A stretch of DNA of 64,000 nucleotides from Candidatus Amarolinea dominans (lineage in GTDB: Bacteria; Chloroflexota; Anaerolineae; SSC4; Amarolineaceae): positions 1 through 64,000 of the forward strand of contig JADJYJ010000003.1 of the NCBI GenBank assembly GCA_016719785.1, read 5' to 3'. How positions within the stretch are numbered: position 1 is the stretch's first letter; each line of letters opens with the position of its first letter. Below are positions 1 through 10,628 of this stretch, in pieces. The position numbers and the translations under genes are program-made. The notes under the pieces were generated by a model that worked only from the letters and a program-made list of their open reading frames with translations, was not told the DNA's origin and searched no databases.

Positions 1-594
1 CATCTCGGCTCCACCGCGCTGACCTGAACAACAGCGGCGCGTCAAACCGAACTGCGCTACTATCCCGCTTTGGCGCAACGCTTCGCGCAACAACCAGGTG
101 ACGACCTACCGTTTCACCGGGCAGCGATGGGACAGCGGCACGGCGTTGTATTTCTACCAGTCCCGCTGGTACGATCGATCATCGGGCGATTTTCTCGCCG
201 CGGATACGGTAATTCCCCAGCCGGAAAATCCGCAGAATCTGAACCGTTACAGCTACCTCGGGAATCAACCTCTCCGGGTTCATCGATCAAGCGGACATGC
301 AACCATATGTGGAACAAGCGTAGATGATGGTTGTGGCGGCATAGATGCGCTCCACAGCATTGAATTGCAACTGCGGCGAGAAGACTGGATCAATCGGCGC
401 CAAGCAAGCGTATCAGTATTACCTGGCGCACCCTGGCGAGGACGCAGGCGCCTATCAGCCACTCCCGCAACCGAAGAATTCAACGGCATCATCTCGACCG
501 GGTAATGCGCAAGCTCAAGCGGAGTTGGGCGCAGAAATCTTGGCGGAGTTAGCACTGAAGCGCAGCGACCACCAATGGCGTAATCTTCGAGGCG
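1..594 (+). pseudogene. RHS-repeat core, frameshifted remnant
   Basis: This is the C-terminal core of an RHS/YD-repeat protein, broken by several frame changes. Bases 1-24 read HLGSTALT and then hit a stop. The next bases give LRYYP in another frame. From 98 a third frame reads YRFTGQRWDSG, LYFYQSRWYD and NLNRYSYLGN, the usual RHS core signature. The expected end-of-core motif (FIDPSGH) appears as VHRSSGH because of two compensating indels near 270-290. Between about 340 and 594 the linker to the toxin domain is readable only in pieces, in a different frame from both neighbours. RHS cores form a shell that encapsulates a variable C-terminal toxin. The gene extends beyond the left window edge and cannot make an intact product as read. 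Confidence 0.85.
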
Positions 595-987
595 ATGTCC
601 GGTTATGGGGGGAATGCATCTTTCGGCGTAGGGCTCTATGCTGTTGGAGTTTTCGGGACATTTGGTTCCGGGAAAGCTCTCCACCAAGCGACTGTGACCA
701 TTACTCGCAATGGCGAAGTTGCATCCCAATATACGATGACGAGTGGGAATATGACGAACGAGGAGGCTGCTCTTGGGTTTCCTCGCTCATCGTTGGCAAC
801 GCATACTGAGGCCCGCGCTGTGAAGCAAATCCCCATGCTATCTGGTGACACGATGATTATCATGGGTCAGTATCCACCTTGTCCATCATGCAAAGGGGCC
901 ATGAACGTTGCGGCAAGAGTCAACGGCACTATCATCATTTATCGTTGGCCTGGGGAGAATGGTCAACTCCGAAATGAGGTGCAATGA
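595..987 (+). CDS. Deaminase-fold toxin domain (RHS C-terminal tip)
   Basis: This open frame keeps the hallmarks of a zinc-dependent nucleic-acid deaminase toxin. THTEARAV (about residues 65-72) supplies the H-x-E pair, and PPCPSCKGAMN (about residues 98-108) supplies the P-C-x-x-C pair that would complete the zinc site. SGNMTNEEAALGFP lies just before them. The arrangement fits the deaminase superfamily found at the tips of RHS/polymorphic toxins, perhaps the Pput_2613-like group (recollection, not a search). The ATG at 595 is only the first start in the frame, and the domain probably began upstream as part of the RHS protein. It overlaps the next gene by 4 bases, as toxin and immunity genes commonly do. 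The toxin domain looks intact although its delivery shell is broken. Confidence 0.7.
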   Translation: MSGYGGNASFGVGLYAVGVFGTFGSGKALHQATVTITRNGEVASQYTMTSGNMTNEEAALGFPRSSLATHTEARAVKQIPMLSGDTMIIMGQYPPCPSCKGAMNVAARVNGTIIIYRWPGENGQLRNEVQ

Positions 988-1370
988 AGAGATTAACAGT
1001 TCGAGCAATTTCAGTACAAGAATTGGAGGATCTGAATGCTTTTGTAATCGCGCTGTATGATCAGAAGGAAATGCCAATGAGTTGGATTGAAATCCAGCAA
1101 CCCCTGACTCTTAACACACAGGATCAGCAACTTGGGTTGGATACTTACTGTGTTACAACCAATACCGGTGCGTCGCACTACGGCGGGATTACTTCATGCA
1201 TTCTTCGCGGTCGCGTATTGAGGATAGAATTCTCTCAACCAGCGGGATCTGTCCTAGGTTTGGGGGAAGCGTTGGAATGTTACCTTCTAGTACCGATGAC
1301 GGTTATCACCTCACTTCGATTTGGGCTGGAACGTATGCTCCAGAACAATGTTCAGTGTTCATCAATGTGA
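984..1370 (+). CDS. Candidate immunity protein to the deaminase toxin (Imm10-like)
   Basis: A 128-residue soluble protein with no signal peptide. Its ATG overlaps the stop of the deaminase frame (ATGA), the typical coupling of toxin and immunity genes. The middle reads LGLDTYCVTT, then HYGGITSCIL, then RIEFSQPAGSVLGLG. This resembles what I remember of the Imm10 immunity family (a YGG motif followed by an alternating hydrophobic strand and a GLG turn). Position is the stronger evidence; the family call is from memory. As a free-standing immunity gene it could protect against kin carrying an intact version of the toxin. Confidence 0.55.
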   Translation: MKRLTVRAISVQELEDLNAFVIALYDQKEMPMSWIEIQQPLTLNTQDQQLGLDTYCVTTNTGASHYGGITSCILRGRVLRIEFSQPAGSVLGLGEALECYLLVPMTVITSLRFGLERMLQNNVQCSSM

Positions 1371-1439
1371 AGGTGAACTGCAAGCACTGGTATCCCATTG
1401 TGCCGATGAAGCCTGAGATACTTCCGTGGCCGAATCTAA

Positions 1440-2064
1440 TGTGCAGTCCAGGCAGGGTGAATGCCACGGCGAGTAAGTCCAGTGTGGGGAGTTATGTGTA
1501 CGGTGCGTCGTCGCCGGGGAATTGCCGGGCGGGGACGCAGGCGACGAAGCCACATGCGGTGCTGCAGGCGGGCAGCAGCAACGTCTACAACTACGGCTGC
1601 AGCAGCATGACCGGGCGCACGGTGGGCGGCGTGACCTACACCCTGGTCTACGATGCGGAGAACCGGCTGCCAACCGGTAAAGCAGGGAAGCACGGCGCTG
1701 TTGCTTCACCCACTGGCACTGCGGACGGCAGCAACCGGGTGAAGGCGGTGATGGGGAGCAACACGACGGGCGGACTTTTGCCACGAATTGCACGAATTGA
1801 CACGAGACGAAACTCGATTCGTGTAAATTAGTGAAATTCGTGGCAGAGAAAACGGTCAACGAGACCGGCGGCCGGCTGTCGGAGATTCGCTACAAGCCGT
1901 GGGGCGAGAGCCGCTACACCTTCGACGCGACCCCGACGCAGCGCCGCTTCACCGGGCAGGTGCTGGACGAGGTGGCGGGCGGATTGTATTTCTACAACGC
2001 CAGATACCACGACCCGGCGCTGCCGACCGCGGCGCGATCCGGTTCGAAGGGCGAAGAGCGTTGA
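1440..2064 (+). pseudogene. Second RHS fragment, interrupted by a palindromic repeat
   Basis: The first part (to about 1680) reads MTGRTVGGVTYTLVYDAENRL, a YD/RHS repeat. After the repeat element at 1776-1850, a second frame (from about 1860) reads GGRLSEIRYKPWGESRY, RRFTGQVLDEV and GLYFYNARYHDPAL, again RHS core. The two parts are in different frames and separated by the repeat. After about 2030 the similarity stops abruptly at the 3' end of a NACHT fragment on the other strand. It is probably an orphan RHS module of the kind that accumulates next to active RHS genes. No product is expected. Confidence 0.8.
1776..1850. repeat. Palindromic TGCCACGAATT repeat, copy 1
   Basis: An imperfect palindrome with TGCCACGAATT at 1779-1789 and AATTCGTGGCA at 1835-1845. 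The inner parts (TTGCACGAATTGACACGA and GATTCGTGTAAATTAGTG) are also complementary in part. It lies inside an RHS fragment. Further copies are at 2701-2769, 2795-2856 and 2870-2946, with half copies near 9742 and 9802. Confidence 0.8.
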
Positions 2065-2655
2065 CGGCGTTGAGCGCCTGACCCAACAGATTGATGCGAG
2101 TAGAATAGCCGGCTGCCAGCAGAAAAACCTCGCGCCAGCGGTCTGGCTCTGCACGGACCAGTCGCGCCGCCTCGCTCGCATAATCGGGCAAGCTGGCCAG
2201 GTGACACGCGGCCAGAAATTCCTGAAAGGTGCGATGTGGAAAGGTGTAGGCTTCGGTCTTGTGGCGGATGAGCAGACCGGCTCGCTCACGAATGTAATCA
2301 ATGAACACGCCGGCCTTGTTCCAGTCGTTGTTCAAGAAGGGCGCCAGCCAGGCGCGCAGTTCGCCTTCGGCGATGTCCGCCGTGTCGCCATCACCGCTGT
2401 GCCGGCTGTGGGCCTTGAAGGCCACCGCGTACAGGCGGCTCGCAGATCGCTCATTTCAGGGTAGGGGATGGCCGGGTGCTCCACGATACCGGCGCCGGCG
2501 CCGGTTGGATTTGCCCATCGCTCCAGGAGCAATTGCACCGCCTCGGTGTACAGTTGGGGTGGGGGTCTTAGGGCAACTGCCCGGTGAAGGGCGGGGAGCC
2601 GCGCCATGATCGTCAAGAGCAGAGGACGTTCGGCCAGGAGACCGCGCGCAGGCAA
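2040..2655 (-). pseudogene. NACHT-type NTPase fragment, frameshifted
   Basis: On the minus strand the frame from 2655 reads ERPLLLTIMARLPALHRA and LYTEAVQLLLERWANP, typical of the helical part downstream of the NACHT NTPase core. Near 2430 the reading continues in another frame with ELRAWLAPF, then AYTFPHRTFQEFLAA and CHLASL, the well-known HRTFQEFLAA signature at the end of NACHT domains. The P-loop and sensor are absent, a frameshift separates the halves, and the 3' end runs into an RHS fragment. NACHT/STAND NTPases often act in phage defence or signalling; this copy is a remnant. Confidence 0.75.
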
Positions 2656-2700
2656 TCATACCGCAAGCGGACGCCGCGGTCAGTCCCCGCCTGCGCCAGA

Positions 2701-2769
2701 TTTTGCCACGAATTGCACGAATCGACACGAAGGCAGAGCCAACTTGGAAATTAGTGAAAATCGTGGCAG
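2701..2769. repeat. Palindromic TGCCACGAATT repeat, copy 2
   Basis: It starts TTTTGCCACGAATTGCACGA and ends AAATTAGTGAAAATCGTGGCA, the same outline as the 1776 copy with a diverged centre. It sits in the non-coding gap between the NACHT fragment and rplY. Confidence 0.8.
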
Positions 2770-2794
2770 CGGGAAGCGAGGCGGATTCTCCGAG

Positions 2795-2856
2795 TGCACG
2801 AATTGACACGACAAGGCCCTGAAATTCGTGCAAATTAGTGAAATTCGTGGCAGGGA
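2795..2856. repeat. Palindromic TGCCACGAATT repeat, copy 3 (left arm short)
   Basis: The left arm is reduced to GTGCACGAATTGACACGA. The right arm is complete: CAAATTAGTGAAATTCGTGG followed by CA. It is separated from copies 2 and 4 by only a few tens of bases. Confidence 0.75.
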
Positions 2857-2869
2857 AATCTGGTCGGAC

Positions 2870-2946
2870 TTTTGCCACGAATTGCACGAATTGACACGAA
2901 GACAGAAGCTCGATTCGTGTAAATGAGTGAAATTCGTGGCAGGGAA
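2870..2946. repeat. Palindromic TGCCACGAATT repeat, copy 4
   Basis: A full-length copy: TTTTGCCACGAATTGCACGA at the left, a centre containing CAGAAGCTCGATTCG, and GTGAAATTCGTGGCAGGGA at the right. Copies 2-4 form a small head-to-tail cluster. The remaining bases from 2656 to 3050 hold nothing else that I recognise. Confidence 0.8.
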
Positions 2947-3051
2947 TTGAGGCCCATCGAGACCGACGCGCATCGCCGAGATTCGCTCATGCCCCCAGTC
3001 CGCTTCAGCGGACTTCCCATAACAGCCTGAACTTCAGTTCAAGGCTTGGCT

Positions 3052-3080
3052 TTGACGAATTGCCCGGCCTCAGGTACAAT
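3052..3080 (+). promoter_or_regulatory. Sigma70-type promoter for rplY
   Basis: TTGACG at 3052-3057 and TACAAT at 3075-3080 are separated by 17 bases. A leader of about 170 bases follows, including a short direct repeat (AAGATAGTAAA, twice) and an AAGGAGA ribosome binding site at 3241. Confidence 0.7.
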
Positions 3081-3257
3081 AGTCCGGCGCCTGCTTACAG
3101 GCGCCTTTATTTGCGCGGTATGAAGAATGCATCCACATCAAGCGCCAGCGCAGACAACGCCGATGGTGCAAGAAACGAAATGATTAACGAAAAATACGCG
3201 GCAAGACGTTCATCGTAAGATAGTAAAGTAAGATAGTAAAAAGGAGATCGTAGAATC

Positions 3258-3932
3258 GTGGCTCAAATTTCATTAGCGGCGCAGCAGCGCGACCCATCTG
3301 CCCATGTCAACCAACTGCGCCAGCAGGGCCTGGTGCCTGCGGTAATGTACGGACACAATATCCCGGCCGAATCCATTCAGATCGAACGGATCAGCCTCGA
3401 TAAGGCGGTCAAGCAGGGCGCTCTGACCCACCTGACCACGCTCGATCTGGGCACCCGCCAGGTGGCCGTGCTTATCAAGGAACTGCAGCGCCATCCTGTC
3501 AAGCGCAATCCATTGCACGTGGACTTCTACCAGGTCTCCATGACGGAAGTGATTGAGATTGCGGTGCCGATCAGGCTGGTTGGCGCACTACAATCTAGCC
3601 TGGGCAGTGATTATGTGCTGGTGCATAACCTGGAGGCCGTCATGGTCTCCTGTCTGCCCAGCAACATTCCCAATGCGCTGACGATTGACATCAGCCAACT
3701 CACAGCCGAGCACCACATCCTGCACGCCAGAGACCTCGTCATTCCGGCCAACGTTAAATTGGCAATCTCGGCTGACGATGCCGTGGTGATGGTCAGCCGT
3801 ACCCGCGCCGCCGTCTCTGAAGATACCGGTGAGGCCGCCACGACGAGCACGGCTGCCGAACCGGAAGTCGTGATCAAGGGCAAGGCCGCCAAGGGCGAAG
3901 AACTCCCGCCCGAGGATACGAAGAGGAAGTAA
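3258..3932 (+). CDS. rplY: 50S ribosomal protein L25 (Ctc family)
   Basis: L25 binds 5S rRNA in the large ribosomal subunit; the long two-domain form is the Ctc/TL5 type. The N-terminal domain has the RQQGLVPAVMYG motif (about residues 21-32) and RHPVKRNPLHVDFYQV (about 77-92). The second beta domain follows (VPIRLVG, then HILHARDLVIP). The C-terminus, from about residue 185, is a low-complexity charged tail common in this family. The GTG start at 3258 is chosen because AAGGAGA lies 10 bases upstream and MAQISLAAQQR matches the family start. The length of 224 residues is normal. It appears to be a single-gene unit with its own promoter and a hairpin after the stop. Confidence 0.93.
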   Translation: MAQISLAAQQRDPSAHVNQLRQQGLVPAVMYGHNIPAESIQIERISLDKAVKQGALTHLTTLDLGTRQVAVLIKELQRHPVKRNPLHVDFYQVSMTEVIEIAVPIRLVGALQSSLGSDYVLVHNLEAVMVSCLPSNIPNALTIDISQLTAEHHILHARDLVIPANVKLAISADDAVVMVSRTRAAVSEDTGEAATTSTAAEPEVVIKGKAAKGEELPPEDTKRK

Positions 3933-3968
3933 GCAACCTCGCTGCTTGTTGGCCGATTCTGCTTATGC

Positions 3969-4015
3969 TGAAACCGGGTTTCATCACTGAAACCCGGTTT
4001 CTTAGTGCTTTTTTA
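3969..4015. terminator. Hairpin after rplY (GAAACCGGGTTTC type)
   Basis: GAAACCGGGTTTCA (3970-3983) pairs with TGAAACCCGGTTTC (3988-4001) around a TCAC loop. A run of T follows at 4009-4015. The short distance between stem and T-run makes it a plausible rather than textbook terminator. The same GAAACC..GGTTTC palindrome type recurs at 60458-60489. Confidence 0.6.
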
Positions 4016-4135
4016 TGTTAGAATTCAGCCTTTTGTGCGCGTGAAGTCCACGCTCGACACGACCGCAAGGATCAATGCAACAAAGCGCCGGGTCATGCGA
4101 CTGCGCGTGGCGCGCGCTGTCAGGAGAACCAGATC

Positions 4136-7171
<3,036 letters not shown>

Positions 7172-7191
7172 CCGCTCCTCGGAGGCCGCTG

Positions 7192-8409
7192 ATGGCGCTG
7201 TTTCGTGCTCTGACGCACCGATCGTTTGCCCTCCTCTGGGTCGGGCAGACGATCTCGCGCGTCGGCGATCATCTCTATCAGGTGGCACTGGCATGGTGGG
7301 TGCTGGAAAAGACCGGCTCCGCGCTGGCGATGGGCACCGTGCTGACCTTTTCGATGGTGCCGATGCTGCTCTTCGTCCTCATCGGCGGCGTGGCGGTGGA
7401 TCGCCTGCCGCGGGTGCGCCTGCTGCTGATCTCTGACCTGGGCCGGGGCATCGCGGCGGCGGGCGTGGCATGGCTGGCCCTCAGCGGGCGCCTGGAAATC
7501 TGGCACATCTACGGGGCCAGCCTGCTCTTCGGCCTGGCCGACGCCTTCTTTCAACCGGCGTATCTGGCCCTGGTACCGGAGTTGACCCCGGTCAGCGCGC
7601 TGACCAGCGCCAATTCACTGACCAGCCTCAGCATGCAGGCCGGCCGCATCGTGGGGCCGGCCCTGGGCGCGGCTCTCGTGGGCCTGGGTGGCACCACGCT
7701 GGCCTTTGCCGGCAATGCGCTCTCGTTTTTTGCCGCGGCGCTGTTGGTGCTGCCGCTCCTGCGCCTGTCCACCGCGCCGGCGCCGTCTGCGTCCCAGGGC
7801 ATGCATGGCATCGTGCGCGACCTGCGCGAAGGGCTGGCCGTGGTCGCCGGCAGCCCCATTCTGTGGGTGACAATCCTCTTGTTTTCCCTGACCAACATCA
7901 CGCTGGCCGCACCGTTTGCGGTGGCGCTGCCTTTCCTGGTCAAAGATCACCTGCACGGTGATGTGCGCACCCTGGGCCTGCTTTATGCTGTCTTTCCCAT
8001 CGGCTATGTCCTCGGCGGGCTGTGGATGGGGCGTTACCCGCGCTTACGTTGGCGCGGTTTGGTGTCCTACGGCGGCGCCATCGTGGCGGGGCTGGGGCTG
8101 GCCGTACTGGGCGCCAACGTGCCGCTGGCTGTCATCTTGCTGGCGGCCCTCATCAACGGCGCGGCGTTGGAGGTCTTTGGCCTGATCTGGACGAACATCC
8201 TGCAAACTGTGGTGCCGGGCGACAAGCTGGGCCGTGTGGCGAGCTTTGACATGCTCGGCTCCTTCATGCTGCTGCCGATTGGCTACGGACTGACCGGCTG
8301 GGCCACCGAGGCGCTGGGGCCGGCCCTGGTTTTTATCGCTGGCGGTCTGTTGACGGCATTGATTACCGCGCTCGGCCTGTTGCATCCCGCGGTGCGCCGT
8401 TTCGATTGA
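7192..8409 (+). CDS. MFS transporter (EntS/MFS_3-like exporter)
   Basis: A 405-residue integral membrane protein with about twelve hydrophobic segments. The start (FRALTHRSFALLWVGQTISR, GDHLYQVALAWWV) and the loop-2 region GGVAVDRLPRVRLL fit the MFS group that includes EntS and other small-molecule exporters. The motif FFQPAYLALVPELTP and the following NSLTSLSMQAGRIVGPALG are typical of that group. ATG 7192 has GGAGG 5 bases upstream and lies 20 bases after the uvrA stop. Substrate unknown; with uvrA upstream there is no pathway hint. Confidence 0.85.
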   Translation: MALFRALTHRSFALLWVGQTISRVGDHLYQVALAWWVLEKTGSALAMGTVLTFSMVPMLLFVLIGGVAVDRLPRVRLLLISDLGRGIAAAGVAWLALSGRLEIWHIYGASLLFGLADAFFQPAYLALVPELTPVSALTSANSLTSLSMQAGRIVGPALGAALVGLGGTTLAFAGNALSFFAAALLVLPLLRLSTAPAPSASQGMHGIVRDLREGLAVVAGSPILWVTILLFSLTNITLAAPFAVALPFLVKDHLHGDVRTLGLLYAVFPIGYVLGGLWMGRYPRLRWRGLVSYGGAIVAGLGLAVLGANVPLAVILLAALINGAALEVFGLIWTNILQTVVPGDKLGRVASFDMLGSFMLLPIGYGLTGWATEALGPALVFIAGGLLTALITALGLLHPAVRRFD

Positions 8410-8413
8410 GTGC

Positions 8414-8476
8414 GACCTCACCCCCTTCTCCTCTCCGCAGAGCGGAGAGGAGAAGGGGCAGGGGATGAGGTGAGGT
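8414..8476. terminator. Long perfect hairpin between convergent genes
   Basis: CCCCTTCTCCTCTCCGC (8422-8438) pairs base for base with GCGGAGAGGAGAAGGGG (8442-8458) around an AGA loop. Outer bases extend it imperfectly (ACCTCACC against GATGAGGT). It separates the MFS gene from the convergent nuclease gene and could stop transcription both ways, but there is no T-run. It may equally be a mobile palindromic repeat. Confidence 0.55.
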
Positions 8477-9606
8477 CACTGGCAGGCGCCGTAGGCGAGT
8501 GAGGTCACGAGTTTTCCGTCCGCGCTGAGCAGGTCGGCGCGATCGCCGCCGTTGTTCCAAACGGTATCTTCTGTCCATTTGAGATCGGTCGGCGGTTTGT
8601 TCAGCGCCTGCGGGCCGCTGTGGATGCGCACGCTGGCGCCAGACGCCAGGGTTAGATCAGCCGGAAGAACAAAGACCTGCTCAGGGATCAAGCGACAAGG
8701 AGTGCCGCCGTAGCTCTGCAAACGCCAGCCGGCCAGTGACTGCGGCGCGGTACTCTGGTTCGTCACTGTGACCACCTCATCGTCGCCGGCGTACATCATG
8801 CCGGTGATGGCGATCGAGCTATTGACGCTGCGCGTGGCCGCCGGCGCCGGGGTGGGCGTACGCGTCAGGGCAGTGGCGGCAAGTGTCGGCCGTGCAGTAG
8901 GCGTGCGCGCCACGGTCGTGGCTGACAGCGGCGGCCGTTTGATGTCACCAGCGCAGGTTTGCGGTGACCAGAGGCCACGCCCTTGCTCTTGCGCCAGCTG
9001 CTGCGCCTCACGAAAGACACGATTCAGAGAATAGGGCCGGTCCCTGTAGTAGGTGTACTCCAGCGCAAAGCCCTGCGCAATCGCCTCCAGATTGAACAGA
9101 CGGCCATCGCTCAGCCACACATAACGCAGCCAGCGCCCGTACTGATCTTTGTCGTCCTGCTGCGGGTCATCCTGCAGATAAACGGTTGCGCCGGCGAGAA
9201 GGCGCTTGGCGTTGGCCGAAGCCTCATTGCCGAAGCACTGCGCCGTCCGATAGGGTCCCACCACTTCAGGCGTGTTGATGCCCAACAGGCGCACGCTGAC
9301 CGTCTGACTGTCAATGCGTACATCAATGGTGTCGCCATCAATCACGCTCAGCACCTTCCCTTGCGGCAGGTTGAGTGGCTGGTCAGGATAGTTGGGCAGG
9401 CGCAGCGGCGTTGGCGTGACCACGCTTATCGTCGCGGTTGGCTGCCTCGTTGGCGTCCGCGTGACCACGCTCACCGTCGCTGCCAGCGACGCCGTTGGCG
9501 TTGGCAATCCCTTGGGGGCCGGGGTGCGCGCCTGACAGGCGCTGAGCGCCACAATCAACACCACCGGCGCCCATCGCCGCACAAAACCGATCAAATCCAC
9601 AATCAA
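8476..9606 (-). CDS. Thermonuclease (SNase-fold) lipoprotein with lamin-tail domain
   Basis: A secreted, probably lipid-anchored, Ca-dependent nuclease. The signal peptide ends in a lipobox (LSAC, Cys24), followed by a Thr/Pro linker to about residue 80. The staphylococcal-nuclease fold spans about 83-200: VIDGDTIDV (Asp92), RLLGINTPE (Arg106, Glu114) and YGRWLRYV (Arg158/Arg161) give the expected active-site residues. The Asp40 position is Asn112, which is common in bacterial relatives. After a second Thr/Pro linker, residues 265-376 look like a lamin-tail domain (NQSTAPQSLAGWRLQS, then LASGASVRIHSG). It is transcribed toward the MFS gene. Possible roles are DNA scavenging or biofilm DNA turnover. 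Confidence 0.88.
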   Translation of the reverse strand: MIVDLIGFVRRWAPVVLIVALSACQARTPAPKGLPTPTASLAATVSVVTRTPTRQPTATISVVTPTPLRLPNYPDQPLNLPQGKVLSVIDGDTIDVRIDSQTVSVRLLGINTPEVVGPYRTAQCFGNEASANAKRLLAGATVYLQDDPQQDDKDQYGRWLRYVWLSDGRLFNLEAIAQGFALEYTYYRDRPYSLNRVFREAQQLAQEQGRGLWSPQTCAGDIKRPPLSATTVARTPTARPTLAATALTRTPTPAPAATRSVNSSIAITGMMYAGDDEVVTVTNQSTAPQSLAGWRLQSYGGTPCRLIPEQVFVLPADLTLASGASVRIHSGPQALNKPPTDLKWTEDTVWNNGGDRADLLSADGKLVTSLAYGACQ

Positions 9607-9637
9607 ACTCCTATCTGCTCTTTGCAGAGATTAGAGA

Positions 9638-10351
9638 TCAGAGAATAGAGACCAGGTTTGTGGAAAAAGGGAGTTGTGTGAACTGGAGTTTCAGGTCGCC
9701 AGTCTTCAATCTCCGGTCTCCAATCTCCGGTCTCCGCTCCCTGCCACGAATTTCACCAATTTCCACGAATCTCCAATCTCCGGTCTCAAATCTCCGCTCC
9801 CTGCCACGAATTTCACCAATCTCCACGAATCTCCGGTCTCCGGTCTCCAATCTCCGGTCTCCAATCTCCAACCCCAGCAGCCTCTCCTTTCTCCACAACC
9901 CCCAACGAAATCCCCCCAGGCCGCCATCGCTGCGCAGCGCCCGGTGACAGGGAATGACCAGTGAAACTGGATTTGTGGCGCAGGCGTGCCCCACTGCGCG
10001 GGCGCCATTCTTCATCTGCAATGCGCTGGCGATCTCGCCGTAGCTCAAGGTGGCGCCGTAAGGAATCGCCTGCAGCGCACGCCAGACGCGCCATTGGAAG
10101 GGCGTGCCGGGGATGTCGAGCGGCAGGGCGATGTCCTGCACGGCGCCGGTCAGGAAGGCGACCAGGGTTTGCGACCAGGCTTCCAGGGTATCTGTGGCCG
10201 GTGACAGGGTGGCCGTGGGATACTCTGCCTGCAGCGCGGCAAGCAGGGCGGCGTCATGATCGTCGAGGGCGACGAAACTCAGACCGTTGCTCGTGCCGGC
10301 CGTCAACAGCCGCCCCAGGGGTGAATCTACACAGTTCCAGGCCAAATTCAT
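9638..10351 (-). CDS. ogt: Methylated-DNA-protein cysteine methyltransferase, repeat-extended
   Basis: A suicide DNA-repair protein that transfers the O6-alkyl group of guanine to its own cysteine. The motif VIPCHRALR puts the acceptor at Cys135. PFQWRVWRALQAIPYG and SYGEIASAL form the DNA-binding helix region. The conserved fold ends near residue 160 (GGFRWGLWRKERLLGLE), as in normal family members. The remaining 77 residues (GDRRLETGDRR-like repeats) are encoded by the intergenic CAATCTCCGGTCTC array, so the native stop was lost or the repeat landed over it. I chose ATG 10351 rather than the upstream in-frame start at 10414 because the family begins MNLAWNCVDSPLG. Confidence 0.88.
   Translation of the reverse strand: MNLAWNCVDSPLGRLLTAGTSNGLSFVALDDHDAALLAALQAEYPTATLSPATDTLEAWSQTLVAFLTGAVQDIALPLDIPGTPFQWRVWRALQAIPYGATLSYGEIASALQMKNGARAVGHACATNPVSLVIPCHRALRSDGGLGGFRWGLWRKERLLGLEIGDRRLETGDRRFVEIGEIRGRERRFETGDWRFVEIGEIRGRERRPEIGDRRLKTGDLKLQFTQLPFSTNLVSIL
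9709..9880. repeat. CAATCTCCGGTCTC tandem array with two half palindromes
   Basis: Irregular copies of a CAATCTCCGGTCTC-like unit are interspersed with two copies (about 9742 and 9802) of TGCCACGAATTTCACCAAT followed by CACGAATC, half of the palindrome seen at 1.8-2.9 kb. The array is read by the 3' end of the ogt frame on the minus strand. Confidence 0.8.
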
Positions 10352-10482
10352 GGAATGAACCGACTGCCTTTCAGTTGACTGATTCGGGTCCGAAAACAGA
10401 TGATAGCCTGGCATGCGCGGCTAGTCAAGTTCATCTTCTTCCAAAATCATTCCGAGGGCGTGGCGGTTGCACGCAAGGTGCT

Positions 10483-10510
10483 TTGACATGTGTGTGCTGT
10501 GCGCTACAAT
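10483..10510 (+). promoter_or_regulatory. Strong sigma70-type promoter for the RlmI-like gene
   Basis: TTGACA at 10483-10488 and TACAAT at 10505-10510, 16 bases apart. The leader to the ATG at 10629 is about 110 bases and contains no other element I recognise apart from the GAGGAGA ribosome binding site at 10611. Confidence 0.75.
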
Positions 10511-10628
10511 AGAGGCGCCCGGCGACTGCAAGTCGCTGCAACGGCTGCGAAGCCCACCAATTTGATAACTCAGTATAACCTGCGTGGGCTGTTGCCCCAA
10601 GTCGGGACACGAGGAGACTTTCTACAGT

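Noticed and set aside
1..2700. Insertion sequence at the degraded left end
   Set aside because: No transposase motif (DDE, serine or HUH) was seen in any frame; only RHS, deaminase and NACHT fragments plus palindromic repeats.
9709..9880. Possible CRISPR-like array
   Set aside because: Units are irregular and contiguous with no unique spacers of constant length, and no cas genes are near.
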